Below, piece by piece: positions 36,601 through 48,542 of a stretch of 64,000 nucleotides of DNA. Position 1 is the stretch's first letter; every line of letters begins with the position of its first letter. The DNA comes from Paramecium tetraurelia. Lineage: Eukaryota; Ciliophora; Oligohymenophorea; Peniculida; Parameciidae. Made by a program: the position numbers and the translations under genes. The stretch spans positions 1-64,000 of the forward strand of contig NW_001798960.1 in NCBI RefSeq assembly GCF_000165425.1. Direction: 5' to 3'. Under the pieces are notes generated by a model, which ran no database searches, was not told the origin of the DNA, and worked only from the letters and a program-made list of their open reading frames with translations.

Positions 36601-37362
36601 TATTTTTGTATAAATAACTTCTCTATCGTTTTATATAAGTTAAATCAGTATAATTGATTTCCCTCCACCTAATTTTTAGTTTTACTCAGATTCACTTACA
36701 ATCTCACTAAATTACTATAATACTCTTGGTATTACACCTAAGGTTTACAATAATTAGTAAAAGACTCATTAAAAATTAAGGTAACTAAATAGTGTGTTTC
36801 ATTTAGACATAAATAAATATTTTACATATATAAATTAGAGATGCACTTATTTTATTATACATCTTTTCTTAAACGTTACATTTTCATTAATAAAAGAATA
36901 AAATTACAGTTTGCCAGGATTACTTAAAATACCAAGAACTCCAATAGGAATATAATAAAATTTTTGAAAGGATTTCTAATATATAAAAAGTATTCCCTTT
37001 GTTCGACAATTGTTAAGTTGTCTTCCCATTTTTTATATATAGTTGTAGGTATAGGGATATAAAGCCTTTCAAACTTGTGTTAATAAATAATAAAGGATCT
37101 TAAAGTCTCTCTGATTTTAAATTTGAAGCATGAACAAAGTTTCAACAAGAATTATCAATTTACTGGACTAGTTATTGTGATATAATTTATTGTTCTCTAA
37201 AGTTGTTTAAGTTAATTTAAATAGGGAATCTAGAGTAAGGCTAGTGATATTTGTATGATGTATTCATGATTACTATTAGTAGTAAGTGTTTAAGGTGTTA
37301 TTTATTATTATTTATAAATCAATTAATTTTTAATTAACAGTTTTCAAGTTGGCTCTAGAATA
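36601..37362. other. Intergenic
   Basis: About 760 bp, AT-rich, with no supported reading frame. Confidence 0.5.
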
Positions 37363-38672
37363 ATGAAATAAGAAGAGGACAAAGATTTTGATACTTTAGC
37401 AAGCATTTGGATGCACATGAAATAAGTAAGAGATTTTGGGATAATAGTAAATTAATAATGGAAATTAGAGAGCAGAGGGAGACCAAAAATTACTTAATAG
37501 TTAGTTAGGATAGCAATAAGTGAAATACAATCCGAAAAGTGTTTCAATTTAAATTTAGAAGCAGCAAGAAGAATTGTTTTAAAAAAACACTAAACTAATT
37601 GATGCATAACAAAAGATAAATGAACTCGAGGAGATTAACTATAAGCAGCAAAAAGAGATTGAGATCTTGAAATAGGAGAAAGAATTGATACTGCAGAAAT
37701 TCGAGATGATAGAAGATGTTATTGATAGTTTATAGATGGATAAATCAAGTAATAGATTGATCAGGCTTGAAAATGATCAATTAAAATAGGACATTACTAG
37801 ATTGCTAGGACTGTTGAAGTAAACTAAAGAGTTTAATGATATATAAATAGAAAACAATTAGCATTACATTTAAGCTGAATTTCAATAGCAGAAATCTAAA
37901 GTACTTGAAAATGGAAATAAGAAACTTGAAGTATAAGTTTAAGTAAAAGAAGAGATGTAAATGAATATTTCTATTAAGATTTTGGATCCCATAAAAAGTA
38001 ATAGACATTATCAATAATATCGATATGAGTTGCTCTTAAAAGAATGAATTGCTGATATGTCTTAATTCTACTTTTTATGAGCATTATACTGCAAAAGTGA
38101 ACAAATTAAAGCAATTGACTGATAGCGAGATTAACAATCTGAAACGATAATTAAATTCAAGAATACCTTATGAAGGAATTATGACACAAAAGAAAACCGA
38201 GAGAAATTTAAAGGTATAGTTCTCTGATCAAAAGTCGGAATCCAAAAAATCTAAGGAAACAATCAATAGAAATCTATTTTAAAAGGTAGATGAGCAATTG
38301 AAAGTTAGTAAAGTTATTGATAAGTCTTAAATCTTCATGGAAGGGGCAACTTGGATAAGTAATATGCCATTTTTATCATAGTGGAAAAGATTAACAATGA
38401 AATCGGATCATACGAAATGGGTGTTTAAGCTCTGAATTAAGAATTGAGTCTAAAGATTGACACTCTTATAGATTAAGAAGATTTAGCTTACAAAGCAATT
38501 ATTAATAAGGTGAACATCACTTTTACATTATTAGATATTCAAATGGATCACAGATGCCTCTGAAGAATAGATATACTCTTTAAAGGAAAAGTTAAACTGC
38601 ATAATGGAATCCACTTAGAGCAGAGCAACCACAAGAAGAACATTTTAAATGACTGAAAATGCGTTCAATTGA
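37363..38672 (+). CDS. Coiled-coil protein, unknown function
   Basis: 405 residues with a long central coiled coil (KQEKELILQKFEMIEDVIDS and on). Four introns, 37426-37447, 37957-37978, 38359-38381 and 38510-38534 (22, 22, 23 and 25 nt), are needed; the second ends in TTAAG. Without them TGA breaks every frame; with them there are exactly 406 codons. C-terminal conserved-looking stretch IFMEGATWIMEKINNEIG. No family recognised; a basal-body or ciliary coiled-coil protein is plausible but unproven. It converges on the HSF cluster with a gap of only 69 bp. Confidence 0.65.
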
Positions 38673-38741
38673 TTTAAATTAAGTTCATTATTTTTACTTT
38701 ATGTTACAAACTATCATAAAATTAATATGATTGAGTAATAC

Positions 38742-39535
38742 TCATTTATTATTATAATTTTCCTTTAGAAACAATAATTCTTATAGCATAGAGATATAAA
38801 ATGGTATTGGAGTTCCAAATAAGCTTGCTGTCGGAGTAACAAAAGTTGATGTAAAGAAATCTGGAAAGGCTATTTTAGCAGCTCCAAGTTAGTGCTAGTT
38901 TGAGAATGGTAATTAATTGTACTTATAATAGATCTCCTGATACATTGGGAATGGCTTTACTTAGATTGGATAGCAGCATTGTTGAGAAAGCTTTTGAATA
39001 ATCAATAGTGGATGCAGTAACCTAGTTTGTATGAGATTTTTATACATTAATAAATCGAGTCATACTCTTAAATAAATAACTCATCAATTTTTTGGAGATT
39101 TCCATTTATTATTTCAGGATTGTCTATTGCTTTTGCAACTTAATTAATTCTTATCTCATGTCTACAATTTCGTCTCTGAGGTTCAGAGTGTTTTCTTGTT
39201 TTTTTATCAATTACTATTTCTTTAGTTCTCGTTTGTCTTAATTAATAATGTCATGAATGAACTTGACAGTGTCTTTTTATTTTTCCTTTATTTAAAAGCC
39301 ATATTTATTTAATTGCCTTAAGAAACTTGAGTATTTATTGTGTTTAAAATATTGAGGCAACAAATTAGTTTTAAATGTTTAAACACTGGAAATAAAAAAG
39401 CCTTAATTAGACCATTAAACGATATTCTAGTTTGAATTCTACAATTATCAATATTGGATTTACATCCAAAATTTCATATAACACTTAAAGGAATTTGGAC
39501 TCTCTCTAATTCTTGTCTCTTGTATCTATTTACAT
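38742..39535 (-). CDS. Heat-shock-factor-type transcription factor, copy 1
   Basis: HSF DNA-binding domain at the N-terminus: FLQVLYEILD, IVQWSNQGFFISSVQTFK, then LLPQYFKHNKYSSFLRQLNK with YGF, the recognition-helix signature. A coiled coil follows (RDEIVDMRQELIKLQKQQ), equivalent to the HR-A/B trimerisation region but shorter than usual. The C-terminus ends near TPTASLFGTPIPFY. Introns 39439-39463 (25 nt, between ILD and NSN) and 38895-38922 (28 nt). 246 residues. It should bind nGAAn elements as an oligomer; its small size suggests a limited activation domain. Confidence 0.88.
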
Positions 39536-39593
39536 TTATAAGGAAAAAGAAAAATTAAAATTATTGTTATATCTAATATTTTATATATACATT

Positions 39594-40390
39594 TCACTAA
39601 AGAAGTAAGTTTGTGAATTCCTTCATCTAGCCAAAAAATTGATAAAAAGGCAATGGAGTTCCTAAGTTGCTCATTATGGGAGTTTGTAACTTTGTATCCA
39701 GAAGTTCAGGGAACCCTTGGACTATTGAATTTAGTTAGAACTTAAGTTAGATGACAATTCAGTACCTGGAAAAGGTCTCCTCCTATATTTCCCCATATTT
39801 TCTTATGATTTGTGTACATGAGATTCCCAAAAATGTTTGCAAACCCAACTGTATGCAAAGTCATCTAGAGTCAACTATAACAATACCATATTCAATCGAG
39901 CATAATGGGATTGTAATTTCATCATGATTTTAATCGAAAGTTAAAACTACTTATTTAAGATCCTTTGTCCTTCTTTGAGATCGTCTAATTGTGCCTTTAA
40001 AATTTTTAATTCATTTTTGTAATCCAATTTCTAAGAATTCTTCTTGATGGTCAAAACTCTCTTTGTTTCCCTCTTTTACTCCCTAATTGTAGGATGAGTG
40101 AAATAAGCTTTTTAATTTTCTTTAGATTTTATTTTGAATCCATATTTATTGAGTTATCTCATGAAACTCTAGTAATTATTGTGTTTGAAATTGGTAGGGA
40201 GCAATTAGGTTTTAAATTCATCGACATTCTATATTACAAACCCATGTTCACACCATGTTATGATCTATTCATTTTTGGGATTCTATCTAATATTAGATAT
40301 CAGTACATCAAGCATCCCATATAAATGTCTCAAAAATTTTTATCTCTGCTTCTCTCCACGATTTTCAAATTCCTTTTAAAGTTCCTTCAT
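39594..40390 (-). CDS. Heat-shock-factor-type transcription factor, copy 2
   Basis: HSF DNA-binding domain: FLRHLYGMLD, IITWCEHGFVIQNVDEFK, LLPTNFKHNNYQSFMRQLNK and YGF. Helical region ELKILKAQLDDLKEGQ follows. Two introns fit: 40283-40306, 24 nt, at the same codon position as the first intron of copy 1, and 39722-39741, 20 nt, at the lower size limit. The 24-nt intron is a multiple of three and has no TGA, so its retention would not break the frame. With the second intron the C-terminus (NLGTPLPFYQFFG) matches that of copy 1. 250 residues. It starts 73 bp downstream of the copy 3 stop. Confidence 0.85.
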
Positions 40391-40463
40391 TAGTAAGTAA
40401 TTATATTTAAGAATATTATGATTTTTATATTACTATCATTGGATAAATATATATATTTACAAA

Positions 40464-41009
40464 TCACAATTAAAGTTCCAGCAATTATTGGAATAATTCT
40501 AAGTATTTTTATGATTTCAAGTGCAATTCATAAATAATTTAACTTAGAATTCTTTACTTATAATCAATATGTTGCAGATTCTCCATTAATTAATTTTAAC
40601 TAGATTGCAAAATCTTTAATTGCGAGAGAAAAGAGGAATCTGTATCTAAAACAAATTCAGTTTTTCTCCTCTTGATTTTATCTATTTATTGGTAGTCACT
40701 TGTCCAATTCTCATTGTAAAATTCTGTAGATTTGGCTGATATTCTGAAATTCTTAAATCCATAATTATTCATTTACCTTAAATATATAACTTCAGATTTA
40801 CTTTTAGAAACTTGAATAATTAGGTTACTTGAAATATTAGGGTAATACTATTTCCTTGAATAATTTGATTTGATGAATGATTAGTTTACTTCCTTTTTCA
40901 TCCCAACTAATTATATGACCATTCGCTTCATCCTATAATAATTGAACTAAACTACATTCAGCATTGATTTCAATTTCATCAAGAAGGTGGGCACTTTTGT
41001 TTCAGACAT
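40464..41009 (-). CDS. Heat-shock-factor-type transcription factor, copy 3
   Basis: Shorter and more divergent HSF: VPTFLMKLKSMLND, IISWDEKGSKLIIHQIKLFK, LPQYFKQPNYSSFQKQMNN and YGF. The recognition helix has QKQMNNYGF where the family has VRQLNxYGF. Introns 40933-40955 (23 nt, same site as in copies 1 and 2) and 40777-40801 (25 nt, ending TTTAAG). 165 residues, with a helical tail. The lost Arg of the recognition helix and short length suggest altered or weak DNA binding. Confidence 0.82.
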
Positions 41010-42243
41010 CTGGTATTTGATTATGAATATTTGATAGTCTAACAAACTGAATTTATCAAACAGAATTTTATATTGAACATTCTATGATTTTTAATATGTT
41101 TTACAAATTCTATAATATTTAATTAACTATGTTCATTTTCGGGTGGACATCCAATAAATTCAGTCATATGATAGAATTATTTATAGAATTTTGCACTTTT
41201 CAACTTAGTTTCTGATATCTTTCAAAAATATGTTATCTTACAATGCTCCAAAATGATGTAAACATAAAAGTAGTCTCACTTTTCAAACCTTTTATAATGA
41301 ATAAACAAAGCTTGCAAATAGTTGCACTATTAATTATAATAAAAAATATAATATAGCCTAGAAAAAAAATCAGTATCAATTGAATATTTAATATATTTTT
41401 TGAAGGAAAAAACGAAATAAAGAAAATCATTTGATCACAAATTTTAAATAGAAAGATGAAAATAAATAGGAAACACAAAAAATAAAACTTTTTATTGTAA
41501 AATTTTTCAGGTTGTCCAAAAAAAATAAAATGTATTGTAAAATCATTTACATATAATAGAATAACGAATTGTTTTTGGTCTAAGTTAATTGTTGATTTAC
41601 TTGCCACTAGGATAATAAAGAATGGATTGAATTTGGATAATATAATAATAAGCAAAAACTGTAATATTTATATTGTCTTTTTCCATTTAAATTAATCTGA
41701 TTTAGGACAGAGAAGACGAGATATTTTACTTTAGGTATGTATTTAACAACAATAAAGTAATTAATTTTAGGTTTTCTTTGGAAGAAAGAATTTAAAGATT
41801 TTTTTAATATGTGTCTTAAATTATCATATCTAGTTGGAATAGAGTAGGAATCGATAAATTGTTCATATTATGGTTCAAATAGAAAAGTAAGAACTTTGTA
41901 AGATAGTCAAATGTTTTAATTTAAGAGGTTTAAATTGTCAACATTCAAGTTTCAAACCTTAATATTAATTTTAATCCAAAAAGTTCGTATAAAGTTAAAA
42001 AGTATTATTTGTAAAATAACACGTTCATTAATTAAATTATTAGTAATTAACTAATTATTAATTTATATATTAATATAAACTTGTATTCAAGCACAATCTT
42101 GTTGTTGTAGTAATAATGGCTTAAATAAACGGGATCAAATTGTTTAAATATGTAATGTTTTGAAAATTGATTATCACAAACAGTATTTAGTAACTCATTA
42201 CTTAATTCAATCTTCTCTGTATTATAACTTATTAATAAATTAT
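41010..42243. other. Intergenic with one hydrophobic frame
   Basis: On the minus strand 41233-41670 is open for about 145 codons without TGA, TAA or TAG. The product would be very hydrophobic (for example FYFLCFLFIFIFLF), like several membrane spans. There is no good ATG in frame and its lack of Gln codons is unlike the neighbouring genes. It could be a membrane-protein relic or simply a shadow of an A-rich plus strand. The rest is empty. Confidence 0.3.
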
Positions 42244-43855
42244 ATGAATACACAATACCAAGGATTTTTTACTCAAAAGCATTCGTACGATTTCGACGAA
42301 TTTGTTTACAAAAGTACAAGAAACTAGTAAATGTTGGTTTTTCTGTTAATGACATTCTTTGCCTTATTCAGGATTGTCTCAATATTATTAACAGGGAAAT
42401 CTTTTTATATTCTTTACGGAGGTGGGTTTTTAATCTATACAATTATACTACTAGTGATTTCTTACAAAGGAAAAATATGGGTTAAGAAATACGGGAATCT
42501 TTTGACTTGTTGCGTCCTCAGTTTGCTGTAAATATAATAATATCAAATAAACAACTTAGAAGAACTTCAATAAAATTCATCATTAAATATGATCTTTTTA
42601 ATGATTGTATATAGTATTTTGAATCTAAAAGGAGCTTGTTTTTAGATGATTGTTTTCATTGGATTAAAAACCTGGATTCAAATATCTGAAAAGGGAAATT
42701 TCAGCATTCTTAATTTTGTCTTTTATTTGCTGGAGGGAATATCAATTGGATTGTTTGTTTATTTCCAATAGCAAGGTCTTAATATTAGATTTTCTGAAGA
42801 ATGTTTTTAAAAATAACTATGTAATAAAATTAATTTAATTAGTTCGGTTTTTGCCCGATTTGGTACAAAATTAATTTATGATGTTTAACTTAGAGTAAAA
42901 AAGTTCGAGTTTTCACTTACGATTTTAGAGTTAGATCACTTCCATCAAATGGGATGATTCCAATGCACCAACATCCAATCTCCGGGCTTTTCTAAGGAAT
43001 ACTTATTACTAGGATCAATCACTGGAATAATATATCTTATCAAGAAACGACCCAAACTACAATAATTACAATCATTATTATGCTCAAAACTTGATTGTTC
43101 ACAATATAGATAATAATCAATCTTCAATCGAAATTAATTATGTTGAATGTTTTCTTGGTCAAAAATATTATCTAATCACTTTCAATGAAAACAAATACGA
43201 TTGTTTGGAAAGCATTAATAACTCACTAATCACAAGCATCAATAGAAATTAGTAACTTACTATTAGTTTCTTAAAAAAACAACTCAACCAAATTTCCACA
43301 ATATTGACCACAAAAAATTACATTTAACCATTAGCTAAATTGAAGATTCACTGTATGTATTTTCTAGGCAAATTTTAATAAGTTAATAGTTTTTCGTAAA
43401 TAGATCGTAAAATCAAAGACATCAACCTCACAAAACTCTTACAACTAATGGTTAACCTCTATTGCAATGCTTATTATCCCGTTCAAATAGAATTATAGTC
43501 GGAAGAATATTATGATTTCTACATTTACAGTAATGAGGAATTGATTCAAACCTTCTTTCAAATACTATGCCAATTATTGATTCGATTAAAAGCAAATTAA
43601 TTACGAAATTAGTTGATTTTTGGATAAGATTAAAAATCGTCGAAATTGTTTTATATTGTTATAAAAACTGAGTGTTATTAGGAATATAAAATGTAACTTC
43701 AGAATAACCCTTTCTTTTAGAAAATATAGAGAAGGTTGTGTCCAAATCTCGACATTCTCGCATAACATTAGTGTAAAACTTATTAATCATATAATAGCTG
43801 TGAAATTATATCTTTATAAAAATTATTAACCTTTGGAAGAAATGAGGGAGTTTGA
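42244..43855 (+). CDS. Multi-pass membrane protein with degenerate histidine-kinase-like tail, member A
   Basis: 525 residues. The first 190 carry about five hydrophobic segments (for example IYTIILLVISYKG). The rest is cytosolic-type sequence that follows the layout of ciliate hybrid histidine kinases without the key residues: a helical hairpin LKIHCMYFLGKFQQVNSFSQ, a region INLTKLLQLMVNLYCNAYY, and SNEELIQTFFQILCQLL where the N-box should be. No H-box histidine or G-boxes are recognisable. One intron of 34 nt (42895-42928) joins the two parts and gives 526 codons. It shares the NSFSQ hairpin with member B at 46619. Confidence 0.6.
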
Positions 43856-45023
43856 AGATGAAATTATTTGATGATTTTATAATAACAGTGATATATATTT
43901 CCACATATTTTATGTCAAAAACAACTATGTTATATTTATATTCACATTCTTTTTAATGATATAGTTCTTAAACTTGATTAAATATTAAATTTATCAAACC
44001 TCAATGACAAGCAAGATCAATTTACAGTTTTTGGAATCCTAAAAATGAAAATAAGTTTTTAATATTTTTTTAAGAAGAAAATATTTGATTCTATATGACT
44101 TCTACTCTATTTACTTCCTTTTTTTAATGAAAAATGAACTCATAGATCGGGCAATTAGTATTAGAAGCTACAGCATACTTTTTGTTTTTATCTGACTTAA
44201 GGGATTTCTAGAAATAGTGAAAATTAATTTCAACACACAAATATAAATTGTGGGTTCTGTCAACTAGTAAAAATTATTATTCAAGTCCTTAATGTGTCTG
44301 TTTACTCGAATGATAAAAAATCATGATTTTACCTCTATTAAGCTCTATTTTTCATGGATCCAAAAAGCACCTCTGAAAGCGACATTTTTACTTATTTCGA
44401 GATAGCTACATTGATAAATGATGTGTTTTTGGGATTGATTAAATTAAAATAAAGCATTTCTTAATGAAATTCTCTGTTGATCAATGGGAATAATAATTCA
44501 TAAACAAATATTGTAAAATACTGTAAATTCCTTTCGATATGTTGACTAATTGACGTAGAGAGAATATAGTAATTTAATAATGTCGGTGATACTTGATAAT
44601 CATGAATAAAAACTTTAAAATATTAAATAAAAAGAAACTGTCATAATTTATAGTATTAACTAACATTAAATTTTACCGTAAATCTCAAATAAAATTACTC
44701 GATAATCTGATAATATCAATACACTTTATGAGTGCCCTTTATATATGAATTTCATTGTAAAAAAACACTTTAATAGTTTTTAGAAATTGAATATAAAAAT
44801 AATATCAATAATTTCACTGATATGGATGATTAAATTTATATTTAATGGCAATAATATTTGTTTAAATTAATGAAAATAATACATAATAAGAATTTATTTA
44901 GTGATTTGGAAGAGTGTGTGTAATATTAAATTGAAATTCAAAGAACTCAATTTTTTGAATGAAATCAAGATGTTAGAGATACTATGATACAGGACTATAA
45001 ACAAATATAAATATAGTTGCAAC
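43856..45023. other. Intergenic
   Basis: About 1.17 kb between convergent genes. A 37-codon plus frame near 44,354 (MDPKSTSESDIFTYFEIAT) may be a fragment; otherwise nothing. Confidence 0.45.
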
Positions 45024-46317
45024 TCATTTGATTTTATTGAAAAACAATACCTTATCTTGTCTGGTAACAGATCTTCGATGATACATATTCTTTCTTTGAC
45101 TAACTAGTATAATTTAATCCTCATCTTATTGTTATCTGTAGGAATTTAATTTAGTCACGCTTGAAGATCTACCATTACGAAAGGATAATTTGAATAATAT
45201 GGGTTATTCTTTAAACCAAGAATGATTTTGAATGTCAAAGATGTTTGCCCTCTCTTTTGGAGGATTAACAAATATCTAACTTAAGAGATGTATTAAATCT
45301 TTGGAGACACTTTTCTTCGGTATGCTATAATTACATTAAATGATATTTCTATAGGTTTCAGAAGGATTGGCTCCATCAAAAGGCAGTCTTCCAAAAACCA
45401 ATCCATAGATAATGCATCCAACAGCCAAAACATCTTAGGATGGTTGGATGCATTTATATGAAGGGGATAGAACTTCTGGAGCCAGATAAGATAATGTACC
45501 TACAACACTATCAGGTAATTTTAATTGTCCAGCATAACTCGAAACTCCAAAATCAATAATTTTTATCTATTTTTTGAATTAAAAAATCTACTTCTTTGGA
45601 ATTCGGAGAAGTTAACATAATATTTTCCAATTTCAAGTCACAGTGAACAATGCTGTTCTGGTGACAATAGGCAATTGCATCGACTATTTGTTTCGAATAT
45701 AGCTTAGCATCTGCTTCACTTAATTTGGCTAAAATAAATTATAATAATTAGAATATACAATTGGCTTAGTTTAGGAGTGATCCACCATTCAGGTATTCTA
45801 AAACCATTGTAATTTCTCTCTGATTTTGTGTTACATAGCTTTAATGCAATTTAACAATATTTTTATGATCCAATGCATTTAAAATTGATTATTCTTATGA
45901 AATTCCATCTATTTCTTATCCCAACCAAGTTTTCAAACTAATTATTTTCAAAGCAACAGATTCTTTAGTGATTTTATGTTTTCCAAGTAATACAATTCCT
46001 TAACCTCCCTCCCCTATCTTCTTGATGATATCATATTATTGTTGGATAATATTTGGCTTAAGGTCTTCGTTACTCAGTTCAGCGTATAGTGTTGTGCCTC
46101 TTTTGATGTTAATCAAGTCCTTTTCTTCAACTTCGGTTCCATCAGGCTTGAATAGTCTTAGAAATTTCAAATTTCTTCTCCAGCTAATTTTAATCAATTT
46201 CATAATATCTGAGAATTTGGTGTTTTGGTTGAGTAACAAACACAAGGGATTGCAATTCAATGAAATCAATGTACAGAAACGTACTTATTTGGATAAAGTA
46301 AATTTAGGTATGCTCAT
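45024..46317 (-). CDS. Ser/Thr protein kinase with N-terminal ubiquitin-like or DCX-like region
   Basis: Kinase motifs in order: [14 protein letters not shown] (glycine loop), SVALKII (Lys), [12 protein letters not shown] (catalytic loop), IIDFGVS, and YLAPEV. The catalytic HRD arginine is Cys here (HCD), so this is a non-RD kinase. The first 95 residues include [19 protein letters not shown], which looks like a small beta-grasp domain such as a doublecortin or ubiquitin fold; that is a guess. Introns 30 nt and 25 nt were used (at about 45,730 and 45,570), leaving 413 codons. After the kinase domain the tail is about 60 residues, basic and Gln-rich. Confidence 0.8.
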
Positions 46318-46416
46318 CTATTTATTTATTATAATCAATATTCAATATTCTGCATTTTTATTTGAAATGCAATTATGGAATTGAAATTAATCTTTCAGTT
46401 ACATCACCAAATTAAA

Positions 46417-46515
46417 ATGTCTCAAAAATGTAGTTTACCTTGGTTTTTAGGATTTTTGTTTGGAGGTCCTCCACATGTATTATGTTTGGTATGGAACATT
46501 CTGAAATTAATTTGA
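46417..46515 (+). CDS. Possible 32-residue hydrophobic peptide
   Basis: An ATG-to-TGA frame of 33 codons with MSQKCSLPWFLGFLFGGPPH and a tryptophan-bearing second half. The GGPPH turn between two hydrophobic runs is unlikely in random AT-rich DNA. It lies 100 bp from the divergent start of the kinase gene. Too short to be sure; a broken larger gene is also possible. Confidence 0.3.
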   Translation: MSQKCSLPWFLGFLFGGPPHVLCLVWNILKLI

Positions 46516-46618
46516 TATTCGATGATAATATGTAATTATATTTAAAATTATAATTCAAATATTATATATTATGAAATCATCTAAAAGTTCTTAATTTCTG
46601 AAAATTTATAATTTATAT

Positions 46619-48227
46619 TCAATTTTCATCTTGAAACTTATTCATGGACTTTAACTACGATACATCCCTATATAACTAAATATTGATTGCATTGTCACCG
46701 ATCCTAATCTCAGAGTCAGGAGAATGCAATTTAAGATACAACTTAATGACTGAATTCTTGTTCAGATTTTCAAATAGAATAAAAGAATTGAGACAAATTA
46801 TCTAAACAAACAAAATCTCGAATTTGGAGTGCAAAATGATTCTGATCTTGGATCTTTGATCCAGAGTTGTTTTCCTCAGTGTAATCTACAATAATTGAAT
46901 GATGAAATCTTAAGGTATATCTTTGTAATGAACCACATCAAACTTAGTATCTGTGCAATCAAATTGAAGATTAACATCGGGATATGCCTTTTTAAAGAGT
47001 GAAATTATAGCCAGAAAAAGTTGCTTATAATCAATAGAGACAGTTTCAAATTATGTTTTGGCTTATGAAAACGAATTTGATATCTTGTATTTGCCTTGGA
47101 AATACAAGTGATGAAGTTTTAATTGATAAAGTATTTGGACTCTAGATGTTTCATTCTGTAGACTCAAATTGATTAATGTCGCCTGTTTCTTTAGAAAGTT
47201 GTACACTATGGATTGATGCTAACCAATCAAATTAATTAGTTTATCCTTCGTCGATTGTAAATACTATGTTCTTTAATTAGATTACTCTAAGACAATTAAG
47301 AAGTTGTCATCCAAGTTATATAACTCTGCAAGTAGAATATTTGTCTCTTCAAAATCAACAGAGTCATATTAATTTGGTCTTAGTGTAAACTAATTTAGAT
47401 CGAAAAACTTGGATTTTTTATCGATTCTGTTCAGTATGAATTATTCAATTGTTACACCAGAAATGTGTTATAGTCTGAAAAATTATCTAAAATTATCCTC
47501 CTAATTGAATTCCTAAGTGCAATATGGAAATCTATCGATTTTATTAGAGTTCTTGTACTTAAAGCACATTCTATGGTGATCAAATGAGAATAGCACAAAT
47601 GGGTCGCTTATTACTGAAGGCAATAATTAATCTATAAGAAATTGAAATATATAATATACGCCAATCATTCCCTTGATTGTTACTCAAAAACAAGAGTCTT
47701 CTTTCCTTTTCAATTGTGTACACTACAGAAACAAAACAAATGGGACACAAAATGGATAATATGACTGAACAACTATCAGTTTTGCCATCAAAAAGTCCTG
47801 CTATTAACAATTTGAATACGGTTTAACAAAAAATATTGATTGCTGCCAATTTATAATCAATAATTAATAGTATTGAAGTATGTGCAATAGCTAAGTTTGT
47901 GCCAAGAATGAATTGATTCGTGCCTTATTAATCATGAATTTGGTGTAAAATAAGCAAATTGTTAATAAAGACCATACAAAATATTGTGCCAGATGGACAG
48001 AATTTTAAAATTAAAATAGACATCAGTAATATAATGGATAGGATAATCGATGTGATTAATATGCCAGCAATATTCTCTTCATTAGCAAAACTTATTAATC
48101 GTATTAGTGCTATTATAAAAGAAAGCAAGGCTGTTTTCTTGAAGTTATCATAACAATATTGTTCCTTTTCTTTCTGATACAGAGTTTCTAAGTGTTACTA
48201 TTGAAAGGTCTGAGTAAATTTATTCAT
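46619..48227 (-). CDS. Multi-pass membrane protein with degenerate histidine-kinase-like tail, member B
   Basis: 526 residues, starting MNKFTQTFQQ, the same kind of N-terminus as members C (57460) and D (59003). Five to six hydrophobic segments occupy residues 30-190. The tail has LIVLEQSNQRT, then LKLHHLYFQGKYKISNSFSQ, the same hairpin as member A, then a divergent ATPase-like region (CTDTKFDVVHYKDIPQDFII). One 28-nt intron (47632-47659) is required and gives 527 codons exactly. As in member A, no phospho-acceptor histidine or nucleotide-binding G-box is evident. It points away from SF-assemblin, sharing a 315-bp promoter region. Confidence 0.6.
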
Positions 48228-48542
48228 TGTTTTAATAATAACATAAATATATATATATTAACTAAAATCTTTTTATGTCCTTTAATTATAGTCATCCTGA
48301 TCTTAGCATTTAATGAAAATTACTATTTTGGATAATCCTCATTGTATTTTAATTTAAATTCCATTTATTTTGGAGATTATCAATCCAGGTATTCTAATAA
48401 GAAATGACAAGGTAAAAAAATTAAAAAGGTTTACTAGATAATTATGGAAAGTAATTTAATAATTAAGTTTAACAAAATCAGCAATATAAATTATAAATAA
48501 AATTAATTATATTTATATTAAAATAAATTACATAATATCCAA
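48228..48542. other. Divergent intergenic region
   Basis: About 315 bp, very AT-rich, holding the promoters of member B and of the SF-assemblin gene. No gene seen. Confidence 0.5.

Noticed and set aside
38780..39032. Plus-strand frame resembling an IBA57/GCV_T C-terminus
   Set aside because: It is antisense to HSF copy 1. The minus strand gives an HSF gene with two introns and an ending shared with copy 2, which explains the sequence better.
45024..46317. Calling this kinase a pseudokinase because of HCD
   Set aside because: The catalytic Asp, the VAIK-type Lys, the Asn and DFG are present, so activity is expected; only the regulatory Arg is missing.
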